This document shows positions 56,153 to 64,000 of a stretch of 64,000 bases of DNA, in pieces. The translations under genes were made by a program, and so were the position numbers. The notes beneath the pieces are model-generated. The model was not told the origin of the DNA, searched no databases, and saw nothing but the letters and a program-made list of their open reading frames with translations. Each line of letters opens with the position of its first letter. The stretch's first letter is position 1. This DNA is from Chitinophaga niastensis (GTDB lineage Bacteria > Bacteroidota > Bacteroidia > Chitinophagales > Chitinophagaceae): NCBI RefSeq assembly GCF_003014755.1, contig NZ_PYAW01000004.1:186001-250000 (forward strand), in the 5' to 3' direction.

Positions 56153-57130
56153 TTATAATATATGCGAAACGAAAGTATAGATACTCTTCATACTTACAAT
56201 AATTACAATCACTGCCACCGCTATCATAATTGTTTTAGCAGATATTTTATTGGATACTTTAGCCGCTATGGGAGAAGCGATAGCACTGCCAACAACCAGT
56301 CCCAGTACAGCGTCCCAGTGCACATGATATAGCACCGTTACAAAAGTGAGGGAGCTGAGCATGGCAATAAAAAAGCGGGTAGCCTTTACCGTACCCAGGG
56401 AGAAACGGGGATGCCTGCCGCCGGCAATAAGAGATGATAATACGATAGAGCCCCAGCCACCGCCGCCAATGGCATCTATAAAGCCGCCACCAAAGCCCAG
56501 GAGGCCAATTCTTTTTATTTTTTTGGCCGGATGTTTCTTTCGGTGTGCCCTTATGGCTCGCAATAGGATCACCGTACCCAGGATCAGTGTATACAGGGAT
56601 ACCAGTGGTTTGGTATACTGCGCGTAATGTTCCAGAGATGACAACAGGTAGGCGCCAATCACCGCACCTGCAATACCGGGCAGGATCAGCAATTTGAAAA
56701 GCTTTTTATTGACATTCCCCATGCGCTGGTGCATCCAGCCCGCAATACCACAGCTGAGAATTTCTGAGATATGTACTGCTGTGCTGGCCGATGCCGGCGG
56801 TATGCCCATAGACAGCGAAAAGGTGGTGGAAGTGATGCCATATGACATGCCAATGGCACCGTCGATCATCGCAAAAATGAACCCAGCAATGAGGAAATAA
56901 TAAAAGGTGGAGGGAACATCTTCCACATAATTACGAAACGCGGGCAACTGCCACCATAAGGCCGTAATAACTGCAGATAACAGCAGAATGCCTGCCAGCC
57001 AATATCTCCATCGCTTTTTTACGACGGTATCTTCAATAGCAACAACAGTGCTGTTTGTACTTGTAGTATGTGGCACAGCCACTGTGTTATCCCCTGATGT
57101 AGTTGCTGTTGCGGTAATTACTTTCTCCAT
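56153..57130 (-). CDS. TSUP (TauE/SafE) family membrane transporter
   Basis: 325 aa, about eight helices. The tandem motifs FAMIDGAIGMSYGITSTTF and GFGGGFIDAIGGGGWGSIV are the paired Gly-rich repeats of sulfite-exporter-like TSUP proteins. An unusual Thr/Val-rich hydrophilic N-terminus of ~38 residues precedes the first helix. Relatives export sulfite or sulfoacetate or import organosulfur compounds; the substrate here is not determined. Confidence 0.9.
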   Translation of the reverse strand: MEKVITATATTSGDNTVAVPHTTSTNSTVVAIEDTVVKKRWRYWLAGILLLSAVITALWWQLPAFRNYVEDVPSTFYYFLIAGFIFAMIDGAIGMSYGITSTTFSLSMGIPPASASTAVHISEILSCGIAGWMHQRMGNVNKKLFKLLILPGIAGAVIGAYLLSSLEHYAQYTKPLVSLYTLILGTVILLRAIRAHRKKHPAKKIKRIGLLGFGGGFIDAIGGGGWGSIVLSSLIAGGRHPRFSLGTVKATRFFIAMLSSLTFVTVLYHVHWDAVLGLVVGSAIASPIAAKVSNKISAKTIMIAVAVIVIIVSMKSIYTFVSHIL

Positions 57131-57210
57131 TGCGTATGTTATGCCGGGCCTTAATTTACCACAAAATACATAAACTCTATGAAATAAGTAGACTAGTAAG
57201 AAAAAAATAT

Positions 57211-57401
57211 GGATTGTCTTACTCAGGATTAAGCTGATTATACTGATTACCCTGATTTTTTTTTGAATTTTGAAAGATTAAAAAGATTATCGAAGATCGG
57301 AGCGGGTATCATTCGCTTTGATCTTCGATAATCTTTTTATAATCAGTATGAAAAAATCAGGGTAATCAGTATAATCAGCTTAATCCTGGGTAAGACAATC
57401 C
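57211..57401. repeat. Palindromic element F in the divergent TSUP/CNNM promoter gap
   Basis: Arms 57211-57261 and 57351-57401 match at 50 of 51 positions. A perfect inner pair AAGATTATCGAAGATC / GATCTTCGATAATCTT lies at 57282-57297 and 57320-57335. GATT units are spaced 9 nt apart (GATTAAGCT, GATTATACT, GATTACCCT). Unlike the other elements it lies between divergently transcribed genes, so it is not at a transcript 3' end. Confidence 0.9.
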
Positions 57402-57444
57402 CCTATTTCTTAAAATAGAAACAACGTATCAAAATTGATTTACC

Positions 57445-57452
57445 TATATTTG
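57445..57452 (+). promoter_or_regulatory. Candidate -7 box for the CNNM/CBS gene
   Basis: TATATTTG fits TAnnTTTG and lies 26 nt before the start codon at 57479. A clear TTTG -33 box is not seen at the right distance. Confidence 0.4.
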
Positions 57453-57478
57453 GCATTGCGAACCAATTTAACAACTAC

Positions 57479-58771
57479 ATGCTTTGGCAACTTTTCTGGA
57501 CAATTATTTTAGTATTATTAAACGGATTTTTTGTTGCGGCAGAATTTGCCATTGTTAAAGTACGTTCTTCTCAGATCAACAGCAAAGGCAGTGTAGCCAG
57601 TAAAAGGGCTACCACAGCGGCTAAAAGCGTTTTGAGTAACCTCGATGGCTACCTGGCTGCAACACAATTGGGTATTACCCTGGCCTCTCTGGGCTTAGGC
57701 TGGGTGGGCGAATCAGTGATGACAGCCTACGTGTTGCAGTTTATGGATAGATTAAATATTCATATAACAGATGCCGCTACCCACTGGCTCTCTGTCACTA
57801 TTGCATTTACGATCATTACCATACTGCATATTGTTTTCGGAGAACTGGCGCCCAAGTCAATGGCTATCCGCAAACCTTTGCCCACGGCGCTGGCAGTAGC
57901 CATTCCGCTACGGGTATTATTCGTTATTTTCCGCCCTTTTATCTGGATGCTCAACGGTTTGGCCGGAAGTATCCTGCGCCTGATAGGCATTAAGCCTGCC
58001 GGCGAATCGGAAATACACTCGGAAGAAGAGCTGAAGCTCATCATCTCCGAAAGCCAGGAAGGTGGCGCTATTGAGGAAACAGAGCGTGAACTGATCCAGA
58101 ATGTGTTTGAATTTGACGATAGCCGTGTAAAAGAAATCCTCACCCATCGTAAAGATATTTCTGCACTTGATATCAACCTGCCTTTTGATCAGCTGGTAAA
58201 TCAGGTGATCACGGATGGTTACTCCAGATACCCCGTGTATAGCGGCTCGCTGGATGAACTGAAAGGAGTGATCTATACCAAAGACCTCGTAAAAGGAGTC
58301 CATGAAAAAAATCTGACTAATATCAAGGATATCCTGAAGCCGGTATTTTATGTGCCCGATAGCATGAAAATTAAAGACCTGCTGCGTACTTTACAGGCCC
58401 AGCGCCTGCAAATGGCAGTGGTGACCAACGAATTCGGGGATACAGAAGGTATTGTGACCATGGAAGATATCCTGGAGGAACTGGTAGGAGATATACAGGA
58501 TGAGCACGACCATGAGTCGCCCATCGTAGAACAAAAAGATGATAATACTTTCCTGGTAGATGCCCACGAATACCTGGCAGATATCAACGAATTATTACCT
58601 TACCCGCTACCTGAAAGTGAACATTACGAAACACTTTCGGGTTTAATAAACTACAGACACGGGAATATTCCCCGGGAAGGTGAAGTACTGATCATTGAAA
58701 ATTATGAAGTGCTTATCCTGAAAATGTTCCGTAGTTCAGTTGAAAAAGCAAGACTGAAGCTGATCCGATAA
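57479..58771 (+). CDS. CNNM/CBS-domain membrane protein (hemolysin/CorC-like family)
   Basis: 430 aa. The N-terminal CNNM (DUF21) domain has about four helices (FFVAAEFAIVKVRSSQIN, GYLAATQLGITLASLGLGWVG). A CBS pair follows (VKEILTHRKDISALDI to MEDILEELVGDIQDE), then a C-terminal CorC/HlyC domain. Relatives take part in Mg2+ or Co2+ efflux or regulation. It is followed 9 nt later by a pirin gene, so the two may be co-transcribed. Confidence 0.92.
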   Translation: MLWQLFWTIILVLLNGFFVAAEFAIVKVRSSQINSKGSVASKRATTAAKSVLSNLDGYLAATQLGITLASLGLGWVGESVMTAYVLQFMDRLNIHITDAATHWLSVTIAFTIITILHIVFGELAPKSMAIRKPLPTALAVAIPLRVLFVIFRPFIWMLNGLAGSILRLIGIKPAGESEIHSEEELKLIISESQEGGAIEETERELIQNVFEFDDSRVKEILTHRKDISALDINLPFDQLVNQVITDGYSRYPVYSGSLDELKGVIYTKDLVKGVHEKNLTNIKDILKPVFYVPDSMKIKDLLRTLQAQRLQMAVVTNEFGDTEGIVTMEDILEELVGDIQDEHDHESPIVEQKDDNTFLVDAHEYLADINELLPYPLPESEHYETLSGLINYRHGNIPREGEVLIIENYEVLILKMFRSSVEKARLKLIR

Positions 58772-58780
58772 AATATTTTT

Positions 58781-59644
58781 ATGGAGAAGAAAATCCTGCA
58801 TGTGCTCGAAGGAAGGGAAAAGCACATCACCGATACAGAAGTAGTGCGGCAGTCCTTGCCCACCATGCAATTCCGTTTCGCCAATCCTTTTATAGTGGTG
58901 CATCACATGCCCCCTAAGTATTTTGCACCCGGCTCTCCGGAAGACAGGCTGCATCCGCACCCGCACAGAGGCTTTGCACCGGTTACGTTTATGTTACAGG
59001 GACAAGGATTCCACCGCGATAACGCCGGTAATGCCATGACTGTTTCCGATGGCGATGTGCAATGGATGTTTGCAGGAAAAGGGATCCTGCACAGCGAGGG
59101 GCCTTCCGCTGAATTCCTGGAAAAAGGCGGCAACTACGAGTTGTTACAGCTGTGGTTCAATGTCCCCGCCGCACATAAATGGGAAGATCCGTACTATCAA
59201 TACATTAAAGGGGCCGATATGCCGGTAGTGGCTATTGCAGATGGGGTACACCTAACCCTTGTCAGTGGCGATTATGAAAACAAAAAAGGACCCTTAAAAA
59301 ATTTCACTCCCATTACAGCGATCTGGGGCAGCGTAGATGCAGGCAAAGAAGTAACGTTATCGGCTACACGTGGCTACTGGACCTTACTATATGTGGTGGA
59401 TGGCAAAGTAAAAGTCAATGATACCGAAGTAACAGGTTATCATTTGGTAGTTTTTGATAAAGAAGATGATCAGGACGCAGTACATATTACTGCCCTCGAA
59501 AATACACGCCTGCTTTATCTTTGCGCCGAACCCATTAATGAACCCGTTGCTGCAAAAGATAATTTTGTAATGAATACAGCAGCAGAAACTGATCAGGCCA
59601 TAGCCGATTACAAGAACGGGCTGTTTGGCAGTCTGGAACTGTGA
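58781..59644 (+). CDS. Pirin family protein
   Basis: 287 aa bicupin. HHMPPKYFAPGSPEDRLHP, HPHRGFAPVTFMLQG and GKGILHSEGPS carry the four metal-binding residues (three His and one Glu). Pirins are Fe-binding; some have quercetin dioxygenase activity, others act in regulation. The TGA stop codon is part of palindromic element G. Confidence 0.93.
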   Translation: MEKKILHVLEGREKHITDTEVVRQSLPTMQFRFANPFIVVHHMPPKYFAPGSPEDRLHPHPHRGFAPVTFMLQGQGFHRDNAGNAMTVSDGDVQWMFAGKGILHSEGPSAEFLEKGGNYELLQLWFNVPAAHKWEDPYYQYIKGADMPVVAIADGVHLTLVSGDYENKKGPLKNFTPITAIWGSVDAGKEVTLSATRGYWTLLYVVDGKVKVNDTEVTGYHLVVFDKEDDQDAVHITALENTRLLYLCAEPINEPVAAKDNFVMNTAAETDQAIADYKNGLFGSLEL

Positions 59645-59900
59645 TTCATATGATTAGTCTGATTATCCTGATGAGCGAAGATTTTAGGGGGTGTTGTCTG
59701 AACCAGGATTTTTAGGATTCAATGGATTACCCTGATGGGCGTTATGTTATTTAATTTAGAAGATATATGCGAATACCTATGCTTAGATCTTCGGCACCCA
59801 TCAGGGTAATCCATTGAATCCTAAAAATCCTGGTTCAGACAACACCCCCTAAAATCTTCGCTCATCAGGATAATCAAACTAATCATATGAATCACAGTTC
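59636..59900. repeat. Palindromic element G: 104-nt arms, 103 matching, between convergent genes
   Basis: Arms 59636-59739 and 59797-59900 are reverse complements at 103 of 104 positions, with a 57-nt spacer. The only mismatch is in the GATTAGTCT unit of the left arm. The left arm contains the pirin TGA stop. Element-specific bases such as AGGATTCAATGG (elsewhere AGGATTGAATGG) are present in both arms. It is the clearest member of the family. Confidence 0.95.
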
Positions 59901-59907
59901 AGAAATT

Positions 59908-60144
59908 TTATCGCATGGAATCTTTTTTCCACGTTGAATCTTTATCTTTCTTTTTCCAGTCTTTTTTCTTGCCATGTTTTACCGGCGAAACAGTATCCAG
60001 CATTTTATGTGGTATTGTGTCAATTTGCACTGCTTCATTATTGTTAAGCACTGCGGCTTTTAACTGGTTATCAGGCCTGCTCCTGAATAAGAATAGGATG
60101 GTTAGTATAAGTAGAATGCCAATTGTAGCAGGAAGGTTTTTCAT
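59908..60144 (-). CDS. Small membrane-anchored, lysine-rich protein of unknown function
   Basis: 78 aa. One N-terminal hydrophobic helix (TIGILLILTILFLF) is followed by a hydrophilic tail ending in repeated Lys/Asp/Trp (KHGKKKDWKKKDKDSTWKK). No family recognised. Its stop lies 8 nt from the right arm of element G. Coding status is likely but unproven. Confidence 0.5.
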   Translation of the reverse strand: MKNLPATIGILLILTILFLFRSRPDNQLKAAVLNNNEAVQIDTIPHKMLDTVSPVKHGKKKDWKKKDKDSTWKKDSMR

Positions 60145-60429
60145 AAAGTAAAGTTTTAATGGTGTAATATGTAATAGCTGTATTGCACATATCGTGCGTA
60201 CTTCAGGATAGCATAGCAGCGTACGTTATAATAGATTGAGCATATTTTAGTTACGTGCTTGTTTCTCTGGTGGGAGGTGCAGAGGCTGATGTACATAGAT
60301 TGTGGATTTTGTCCGTCAATGAGTGGAAGCCGGGAGACGTGCAAGCTGTGCAGTGTCTTGCGGAATGGGGAAGGGATTGAGGCACTGCTTTTGTGGCGCA
60401 TTAGGTATTGTTCACCAAAAGATTATCTT
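60145..60429. other. Gene-poor interval
   Basis: 285 nt between two small genes with opposite orientation. I see no repeat, riboswitch or convincing promoter here. An open frame from 60259 reads through to the next gene, but its N-terminal extension shows no protein-like pattern. Confidence 0.4.
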
Positions 60430-60609
60430 ATGAAAGGTACAAGAAGTGAAAACACGCGCCAAAGTAAACAGCAACCGTTGTCTAACATGCCGAAACCTGA
60501 AATCAGGGATAACCTGGATAGCAGGAAAAATGAAGAACAGGATGACAAGGGGCGGGATAGTACCCATAATCACAAAGATACGAAGGCTGACAAACACAAA
60601 AAGAAATAG
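60430..60609 (+). CDS. Short hydrophilic charged protein of unknown function
   Basis: 59 aa from the ATG at 60430. Very rich in Lys, Asp, Asn and Glu (RDNLDSRKNEEQDDKGRD, then HNHKDTKADKHKKK), with no hydrophobic core, so probably disordered. A good intrinsic terminator follows directly, which supports a real transcript. Confidence 0.5.
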   Translation: MKGTRSENTRQSKQQPLSNMPKPEIRDNLDSRKNEEQDDKGRDSTHNHKDTKADKHKKK

Positions 60610-60615
60610 TCAGTA

Positions 60616-60648
60616 GGCTTCAGGGCATAATCACCCTGAAGCCTTTTT
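60616..60648 (+). terminator. Intrinsic terminator
   Basis: GGCTTCAGGG and CCCTGAAGCC form a perfect 10-bp stem (60616-60625 with 60634-60643), 8-nt loop, followed by five Ts. It sits 7 nt after the stop of the short charged protein. Confidence 0.88.
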
Positions 60649-60669
60649 AAAAATAATAAAATCAATAGC

Positions 60670-61284
60670 ATGCATTGTAGAAACTATATCGTCACAGGAT
60701 TTATTACAGCTGCTGTAATTGCCTCCTGTAATTTAGCACCCAAAAAAGATGCAACAGATAGTACAAAGGCGCCCATTAAGCCGGATACTACGCAACACAG
60801 CGTTCAGCGTGATACCACTTTCGGGGACCTGCATATTACAGCCATTGCCCGTGGAGACGCCAGCATGCGCAATCTCTTGATCGCTATTGGCAACAAGAAA
60901 GATTCTACCAGGGCAGACACCATCATTGAACGGGATATAAAAGGCCAGCTGGAAGCTGTCATGGTGGGAGATCTTGATAGAAATGGAAAGCCAGAACTTT
61001 ATTGTTATATGTTATCAGAAGGTACCGGCAGATACGGAAATATATATGCCTACGATTTCAGCGGAGATAAAATTCTTCGTATCAGCACCAATGCAGTGGA
61101 CACATTGGAACTACCGGCATACAGGGGACATGACTCTTTTTATATAAAAAATGAAAACCTGGTACGCACCTTCCCGGTATATCGCGAAGGCGCCCCGGAT
61201 GCATTGACGGCAGATACCAGGATGATCGTCCGGTATGGCTTGCAAAAGAATGACGGTGGCTTTGAGCTGGTACAGATTAAATAA
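60670..61284 (+). CDS. Lipoprotein, similar in pattern to PliI-type lysozyme inhibitors
   Basis: 204 aa. The signal peptide ends in the lipobox VIASC (Cys near residue 20), followed by a Lys/Asp/Thr-rich linker. The domain with VMVGDLDRNGKPELYCYM, GRYGNIYAYDFSGD and TFPVYREGAPDAL resembles periplasmic lysozyme inhibitors of the PliI group. That assignment is by motif memory only and remains tentative. Confidence 0.6.
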   Translation: MHCRNYIVTGFITAAVIASCNLAPKKDATDSTKAPIKPDTTQHSVQRDTTFGDLHITAIARGDASMRNLLIAIGNKKDSTRADTIIERDIKGQLEAVMVGDLDRNGKPELYCYMLSEGTGRYGNIYAYDFSGDKILRISTNAVDTLELPAYRGHDSFYIKNENLVRTFPVYREGAPDALTADTRMIVRYGLQKNDGGFELVQIK

Positions 61285-61301
61285 AGATATTTACAACAGA
61301 T

Positions 61302-61350
61302 TAAAAACAAAACAGCATATCTCTACCGGAGATATGCTGTTTTGTTTTTA
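61302..61350. terminator. Perfect 22-bp bidirectional terminator hairpin
   Basis: 61302-61323 and 61329-61350 are exact reverse complements (22 bp) with a TACCG loop. Both arms carry A/T-rich outer ends, giving a T-tract on either strand. It serves the convergent lipoprotein and GH20 genes. Confidence 0.9.
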
Positions 61351-61367
61351 ATGCTAAAAAGCAATAA

Positions 61368-62960
61368 CTATTTATTATACTGAATACCTTCTTTGTCCCA
61401 GTGCGCATAGAAATATTGCAACGCCTGTTTAAACTGCTCAAAGTTCTTGTTGGCAGGCAATGTCCAGCCATCTTCCGCATAAGCTGCTAAACGTGGAAAT
61501 ACCTGGTGGTTCATGGCTTTTACGTCAGGAATCCATTCTCCCCACATCTGGCAGCCACTACCCAGGATTTTAGCATGGTACTTAGGGTCCAGTCCCGCTG
61601 GGATAGGGTCAAAGCTATACGCCTTTTCCAACGATATAGCATTGTAATCATAATCGAGGTAGGTAGCAGCATGATAGGAATTGATCACATCGTACCCTTT
61701 GGAAACCGCATCAGTAATAAGATTCAGCTCACCTTTCCAGAATTGAACAATGGTACCTGCAGCCAGTTTTTCTGTGGCAGATACATCCTTTGCATCTGTA
61801 AAATCATGCAGTTTGCTGCCCATGATTTCATTCCATCCCGCCATGCGACGGTTTTTACCCGACAGATAATGAGAGATGTCGTTGGTAAAAGCAATCTGCA
61901 GATCCGCCGGGGAAGCCAGGTGATGTGCTTTCATGTAGGCATTTACGCCGGCATCTGCTTTCCATTGGTCGTATTTTACCTCGTCTCCGCCAATGTGAAT
62001 CACTTTGGAGGGGAACAGGGCAATTACTTCCTGCAATACGTCCTGTAAAAAGCTGATCACTTTAGGATTGGTTACGTTAAAAACGTCGTAATGCACCCCA
62101 AAATTGACCGGTACCCTGATTTGCTCATGTTTGGTGCCTAACCAGGGATAGGCGGCAATGGCGGCGCTGGAATGCCTTGGCATTTCTATTTCCGGAATGA
62201 TGGTGATATGTCTGGCTGCAGCGTAATTGATAATTTCTTTAATTTGTTCCTGGGTGTAAAAGCCTTCATGTGGTTTTCCATCATAAACCTTGCTGTTCCA
62301 GGTGCCGGATTGGGTAGAGTCACGTTTGCTGCCCACCTGTGTCAACAACGGATATTTTTTGATTTCAATGCGCCAGCCCTGGTCATCTGTAAGGTGCCAG
62401 TGAAAAACGTTCATCTTCAGCAATGCCATTTCATCCAGCAGGTGTTTTACTGTTTCTTTGCCTTTGAAATAGCGGCCCTCATCCAGCATAAAAGCTCTCC
62501 AGCCAAAGCGGGGCTTGTCTTTCACGGAAATAGCACCAATCGTATAGTCACTGCCGTTAGCTGTTACCAGCTGGCGCAGGGATTGTATCCCGTAAAAAAT
62601 ACCCGTATTGGTAGCCGCCGTAATGATGATGTTACCAGGATTTACCTGTAGCAGGTAACCCTCTTCGCCCAGGTCTTTTTTCAGTTTCCCGTCCAGTGTT
62701 AAACGGATATAATTGTTTGGGGCAGCAGGTTTGAGGGAGAGTGCCAGACCGTAAGTTTCCTGTAACGCCTGTTGCAGGAGGTTAGCCTCTCCGGCGCTTT
62801 TGCCAGGTATGATGGCAGTAGCGCCGGATAAACTAAAGGTGCCGGATAATGTTTTTACTTCCGATGGTTGCGGAATAATACTGACTGCCAGCAGCCGGGT
62901 GGTTGTTACTGATAACAGGAGCATGAAAGCCACTGCCAGCAAAGAATGTGGTTTTAGCAT
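61368..62960 (-). CDS. GH20 beta-N-acetylhexosaminidase
   Basis: 530 aa with a signal peptide (LLAVAFMLLLSVTTTRLLA). A GH20b N-terminal domain (IPQPSEVKTLSGTFSL) precedes the catalytic barrel: FGWRAFMLDEGRYFKG, NVFHWHLTDDQGWRIEI, IIPEIEMPRH and the catalytic Asp326-Glu327 pair in VIHIGGDEVKYDQW. It removes terminal GlcNAc or GalNAc from glycans or chitooligosaccharides, probably in the periplasm. It could complement the glucosaminidase at the left end of the window. Confidence 0.94.
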   Translation of the reverse strand: MLKPHSLLAVAFMLLLSVTTTRLLAVSIIPQPSEVKTLSGTFSLSGATAIIPGKSAGEANLLQQALQETYGLALSLKPAAPNNYIRLTLDGKLKKDLGEEGYLLQVNPGNIIITAATNTGIFYGIQSLRQLVTANGSDYTIGAISVKDKPRFGWRAFMLDEGRYFKGKETVKHLLDEMALLKMNVFHWHLTDDQGWRIEIKKYPLLTQVGSKRDSTQSGTWNSKVYDGKPHEGFYTQEQIKEIINYAAARHITIIPEIEMPRHSSAAIAAYPWLGTKHEQIRVPVNFGVHYDVFNVTNPKVISFLQDVLQEVIALFPSKVIHIGGDEVKYDQWKADAGVNAYMKAHHLASPADLQIAFTNDISHYLSGKNRRMAGWNEIMGSKLHDFTDAKDVSATEKLAAGTIVQFWKGELNLITDAVSKGYDVINSYHAATYLDYDYNAISLEKAYSFDPIPAGLDPKYHAKILGSGCQMWGEWIPDVKAMNHQVFPRLAAYAEDGWTLPANKNFEQFKQALQYFYAHWDKEGIQYNK

Positions 62961-63028
62961 AATAAGATTTTACTTGTTCACTCAGATAAGTGCGATAAAG
63001 TACAAATAAAATCCCGTGATTAATAATG

Positions 63029-64000
63029 CTACACCAACACCACCTTGTCCCGTGAAATGGCAATATCCGTCATCGCCTCTGAATAAAATACGGGCGGAAC
63101 GCTTTGCAGTGGCAGCAAATAGTTGGCTGCATCTTTATCGGTACTTCTGACCCACTGTTGCTGCGTTTTTGTTTTATCAATAAAATAAAGCTTTCCAAGC
63201 TTATAACAGAAAGCATCATCTTTATAAATAACGCTTACCTCTATAATCACTTCCAGCTGATGCTCATCATCAGTTTTGTGATAGGCGTATACATATTTGC
63301 TATCACTGCCTTCGCTGAGCTTCCAGCCTTTTAGTTCCATGTGCTTGTTCAATACATCGCTTTCCAGGGAGATATCCTCGAAATCATGTACCAGTGTGGC
63401 ATGGCTATGCAGGGGAGACAATGCAGCTACCAGTCTTTCCAGTTGTGGGAAGACCGGGATGATGGCCAGATCAACAAATTTTTGTTTCCATTGCTGCAGC
63501 GTGCCGGCATCCAGGTAGAGGGGATGCAATATGCGCACATGGGCATTTTCCGGAATCGTAATTTTTTCGCCTTCCACATTCACCAGCGTAGTATCTTCCT
63601 GGCAATGGAAACAGCCGGTCAGCTGCCCTTGTTCATCGTAGATACCCCACAATAAACGGGTGGCATAAACGAACATAACCGGGTTGTGAAGGAAGAAGCC
63701 TTGCCATTGTGCGGCACTCCATGCTCTTTGTGTTACCAGGAAATGTTCGAGTCGCGGTGATTGTGACTTTACTACCTCGGCCACTTCTTTGGTGATAGTT
63801 TTAAATGATTCTTTTATATCGCTGGAAGTGGCTGCAGGTATGGATTTTAACTTGCGGTTATTTTCGTTGAAGTAGGCTGGTTTGAAGTTGCTGTCAATAA
63901 ATGCACCGTATACTTCTCCTTTTACTTCAAAATATTTAAACAGCCCTGTAAAGCCAAAGTCAGGTACGATGCGGTCTCCCAGCTCATGAATGCCAATGCC
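63029..64000 (-). CDS. DUF4132 (MolR-like) protein, C-terminal part (5' end outside the window)
   Basis: The frame is open to the right edge, giving 323 visible residues of a larger protein; an internal GTG at 63784 is not its start. IHELGDRIVPDFGF, FVYATRLLWGIYDEQGQ, HPLYLDAGTLQQWKQKFVD and PVFPQLERLV fit the C-terminal DUF4132 pattern found in MolR and in WGR-domain proteins. The function of this family is not established. It is followed on the same strand by the GH20 gene. Confidence 0.75.
   Translation of the reverse strand, partial: GIGIHELGDRIVPDFGFTGLFKYFEVKGEVYGAFIDSNFKPAYFNENNRKLKSIPAATSSDIKESFKTITKEVAEVVKSQSPRLEHFLVTQRAWSAAQWQGFFLHNPVMFVYATRLLWGIYDEQGQLTGCFHCQEDTTLVNVEGEKITIPENAHVRILHPLYLDAGTLQQWKQKFVDLAIIPVFPQLERLVAALSPLHSHATLVHDFEDISLESDVLNKHMELKGWKLSEGSDSKYVYAYHKTDDEHQLEVIIEVSVIYKDDAFCYKLGKLYFIDKTKTQQQWVRSTDKDAANYLLPLQSVPPVFYSEAMTDIAISRDKVVLV

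Noticed and set aside
7876..59900. Insertion sequences or MITEs as a definite call for the palindromes
   Set aside because: No transposase and no clear target-site duplication could be seen. They are therefore listed as a repeat family, with mobility left open.
61506..62651. Long plus-strand open frames (180 and 159 aa) opposite the GH20 gene
   Set aside because: They are shadows of the GH20 coding frame; the GH20 motifs on the other strand are unambiguous.
1..64000. tRNA, rRNA or prophage genes
   Set aside because: I looked through the intergenic regions and saw no cloverleaf-like or rRNA-like sequence, integrase or phage structural genes; a dedicated tRNA scan could not be run.

Overview
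The window looks like a chromosomal segment of a Bacteroidota member, most likely family Chitinophagaceae and possibly Chitinophaga. The evidence is a SusD-type outer-membrane glycan-binding protein, a sugar-uptake/glycosidase cluster, TonB-dependent uptake, LytS/LytTR signalling, Bacteroidota-type promoter boxes (TTTG-N19-TAnnTTTG), weak Shine-Dalgarno signals and many ATG/TGA start-stop overlaps. Taxonomy is inferred from gene content only. I saw no rRNA, tRNA, CRISPR array, phage or transposase gene.

Layout. 1-4.6 kb: 3' end of a polysaccharide-utilisation locus (susD end, GH2 enzyme of exo-glucosaminidase type, sugar permease). 4.6-13.9 kb: housekeeping and accessory genes (PhyH-type dioxygenase, DoxX-like membrane protein, Old Yellow Enzyme, aldo/keto reductase, fatty-acid desaturase, HdeD-like protein, M1 peptidase). 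13.9-43 kb: a very large cobalamin (B12) cluster. cobB is divergent from cobQ-cobD-cbiB. A LytS/LytTR two-component system and a small membrane protein on the minus strand follow. Then a B12 riboswitch heads a run of about 18 plus-strand genes: thioredoxin-like ferredoxin, TonB receptor, SDR protein, cobA, cbiX, cbiL, cbiH-cbiC fusion, cbiET, cbiG-cbiF fusion, cbiJ, cbiD, two NiCoT-like cobalt transporters, a ChlI-like AAA+ ATPase, a VWA protein, PduO-type adenosyltransferase, cobW, cobN. Together these cover metal and corrinoid uptake, cobalt insertion, corrin ring methylation and contraction, amidation, adenosylation and aminopropanol attachment. Genes for lower-ligand assembly (cobU, cobS, cobT, cobC) are absent here. 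43-48.4 kb: three small unknown genes, SMUG2-type glycosylase, hybrid histidine kinase, YdcF-like protein. 48.4-52.3 kb: an epimerase-like gene, a SAM-I riboswitch with promoter and terminator upstream of a cystathionine gamma-synthase-type gene, and a dicarboxylate symporter. 52.3-64 kb: LamG-GH31 glycosidase, OB-fold protein, TSUP transporter, CNNM/CBS protein, pirin, small unknown proteins, GH20 hexosaminidase, and the C-terminal part of a DUF4132 (MolR-like) protein running off the right edge.

The most unusual structure is non-coding: seven intergenic loci (about 7.9, 39.1, 43.0, 49.8, 55.6, 57.3 and 59.8 kb) belong to one repeat family. Six are giant inverted repeats, and the clearest has arms of 104 nt matching at 103 positions. 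The arms are built from 9-nt-spaced GATT units. Within an element the two arms match each other better than they match other elements, so the arms co-vary. Elements lie between convergent, co-directional and divergent genes, abut or contain stop codons, and one sits in the leader between the SAM riboswitch and its gene.
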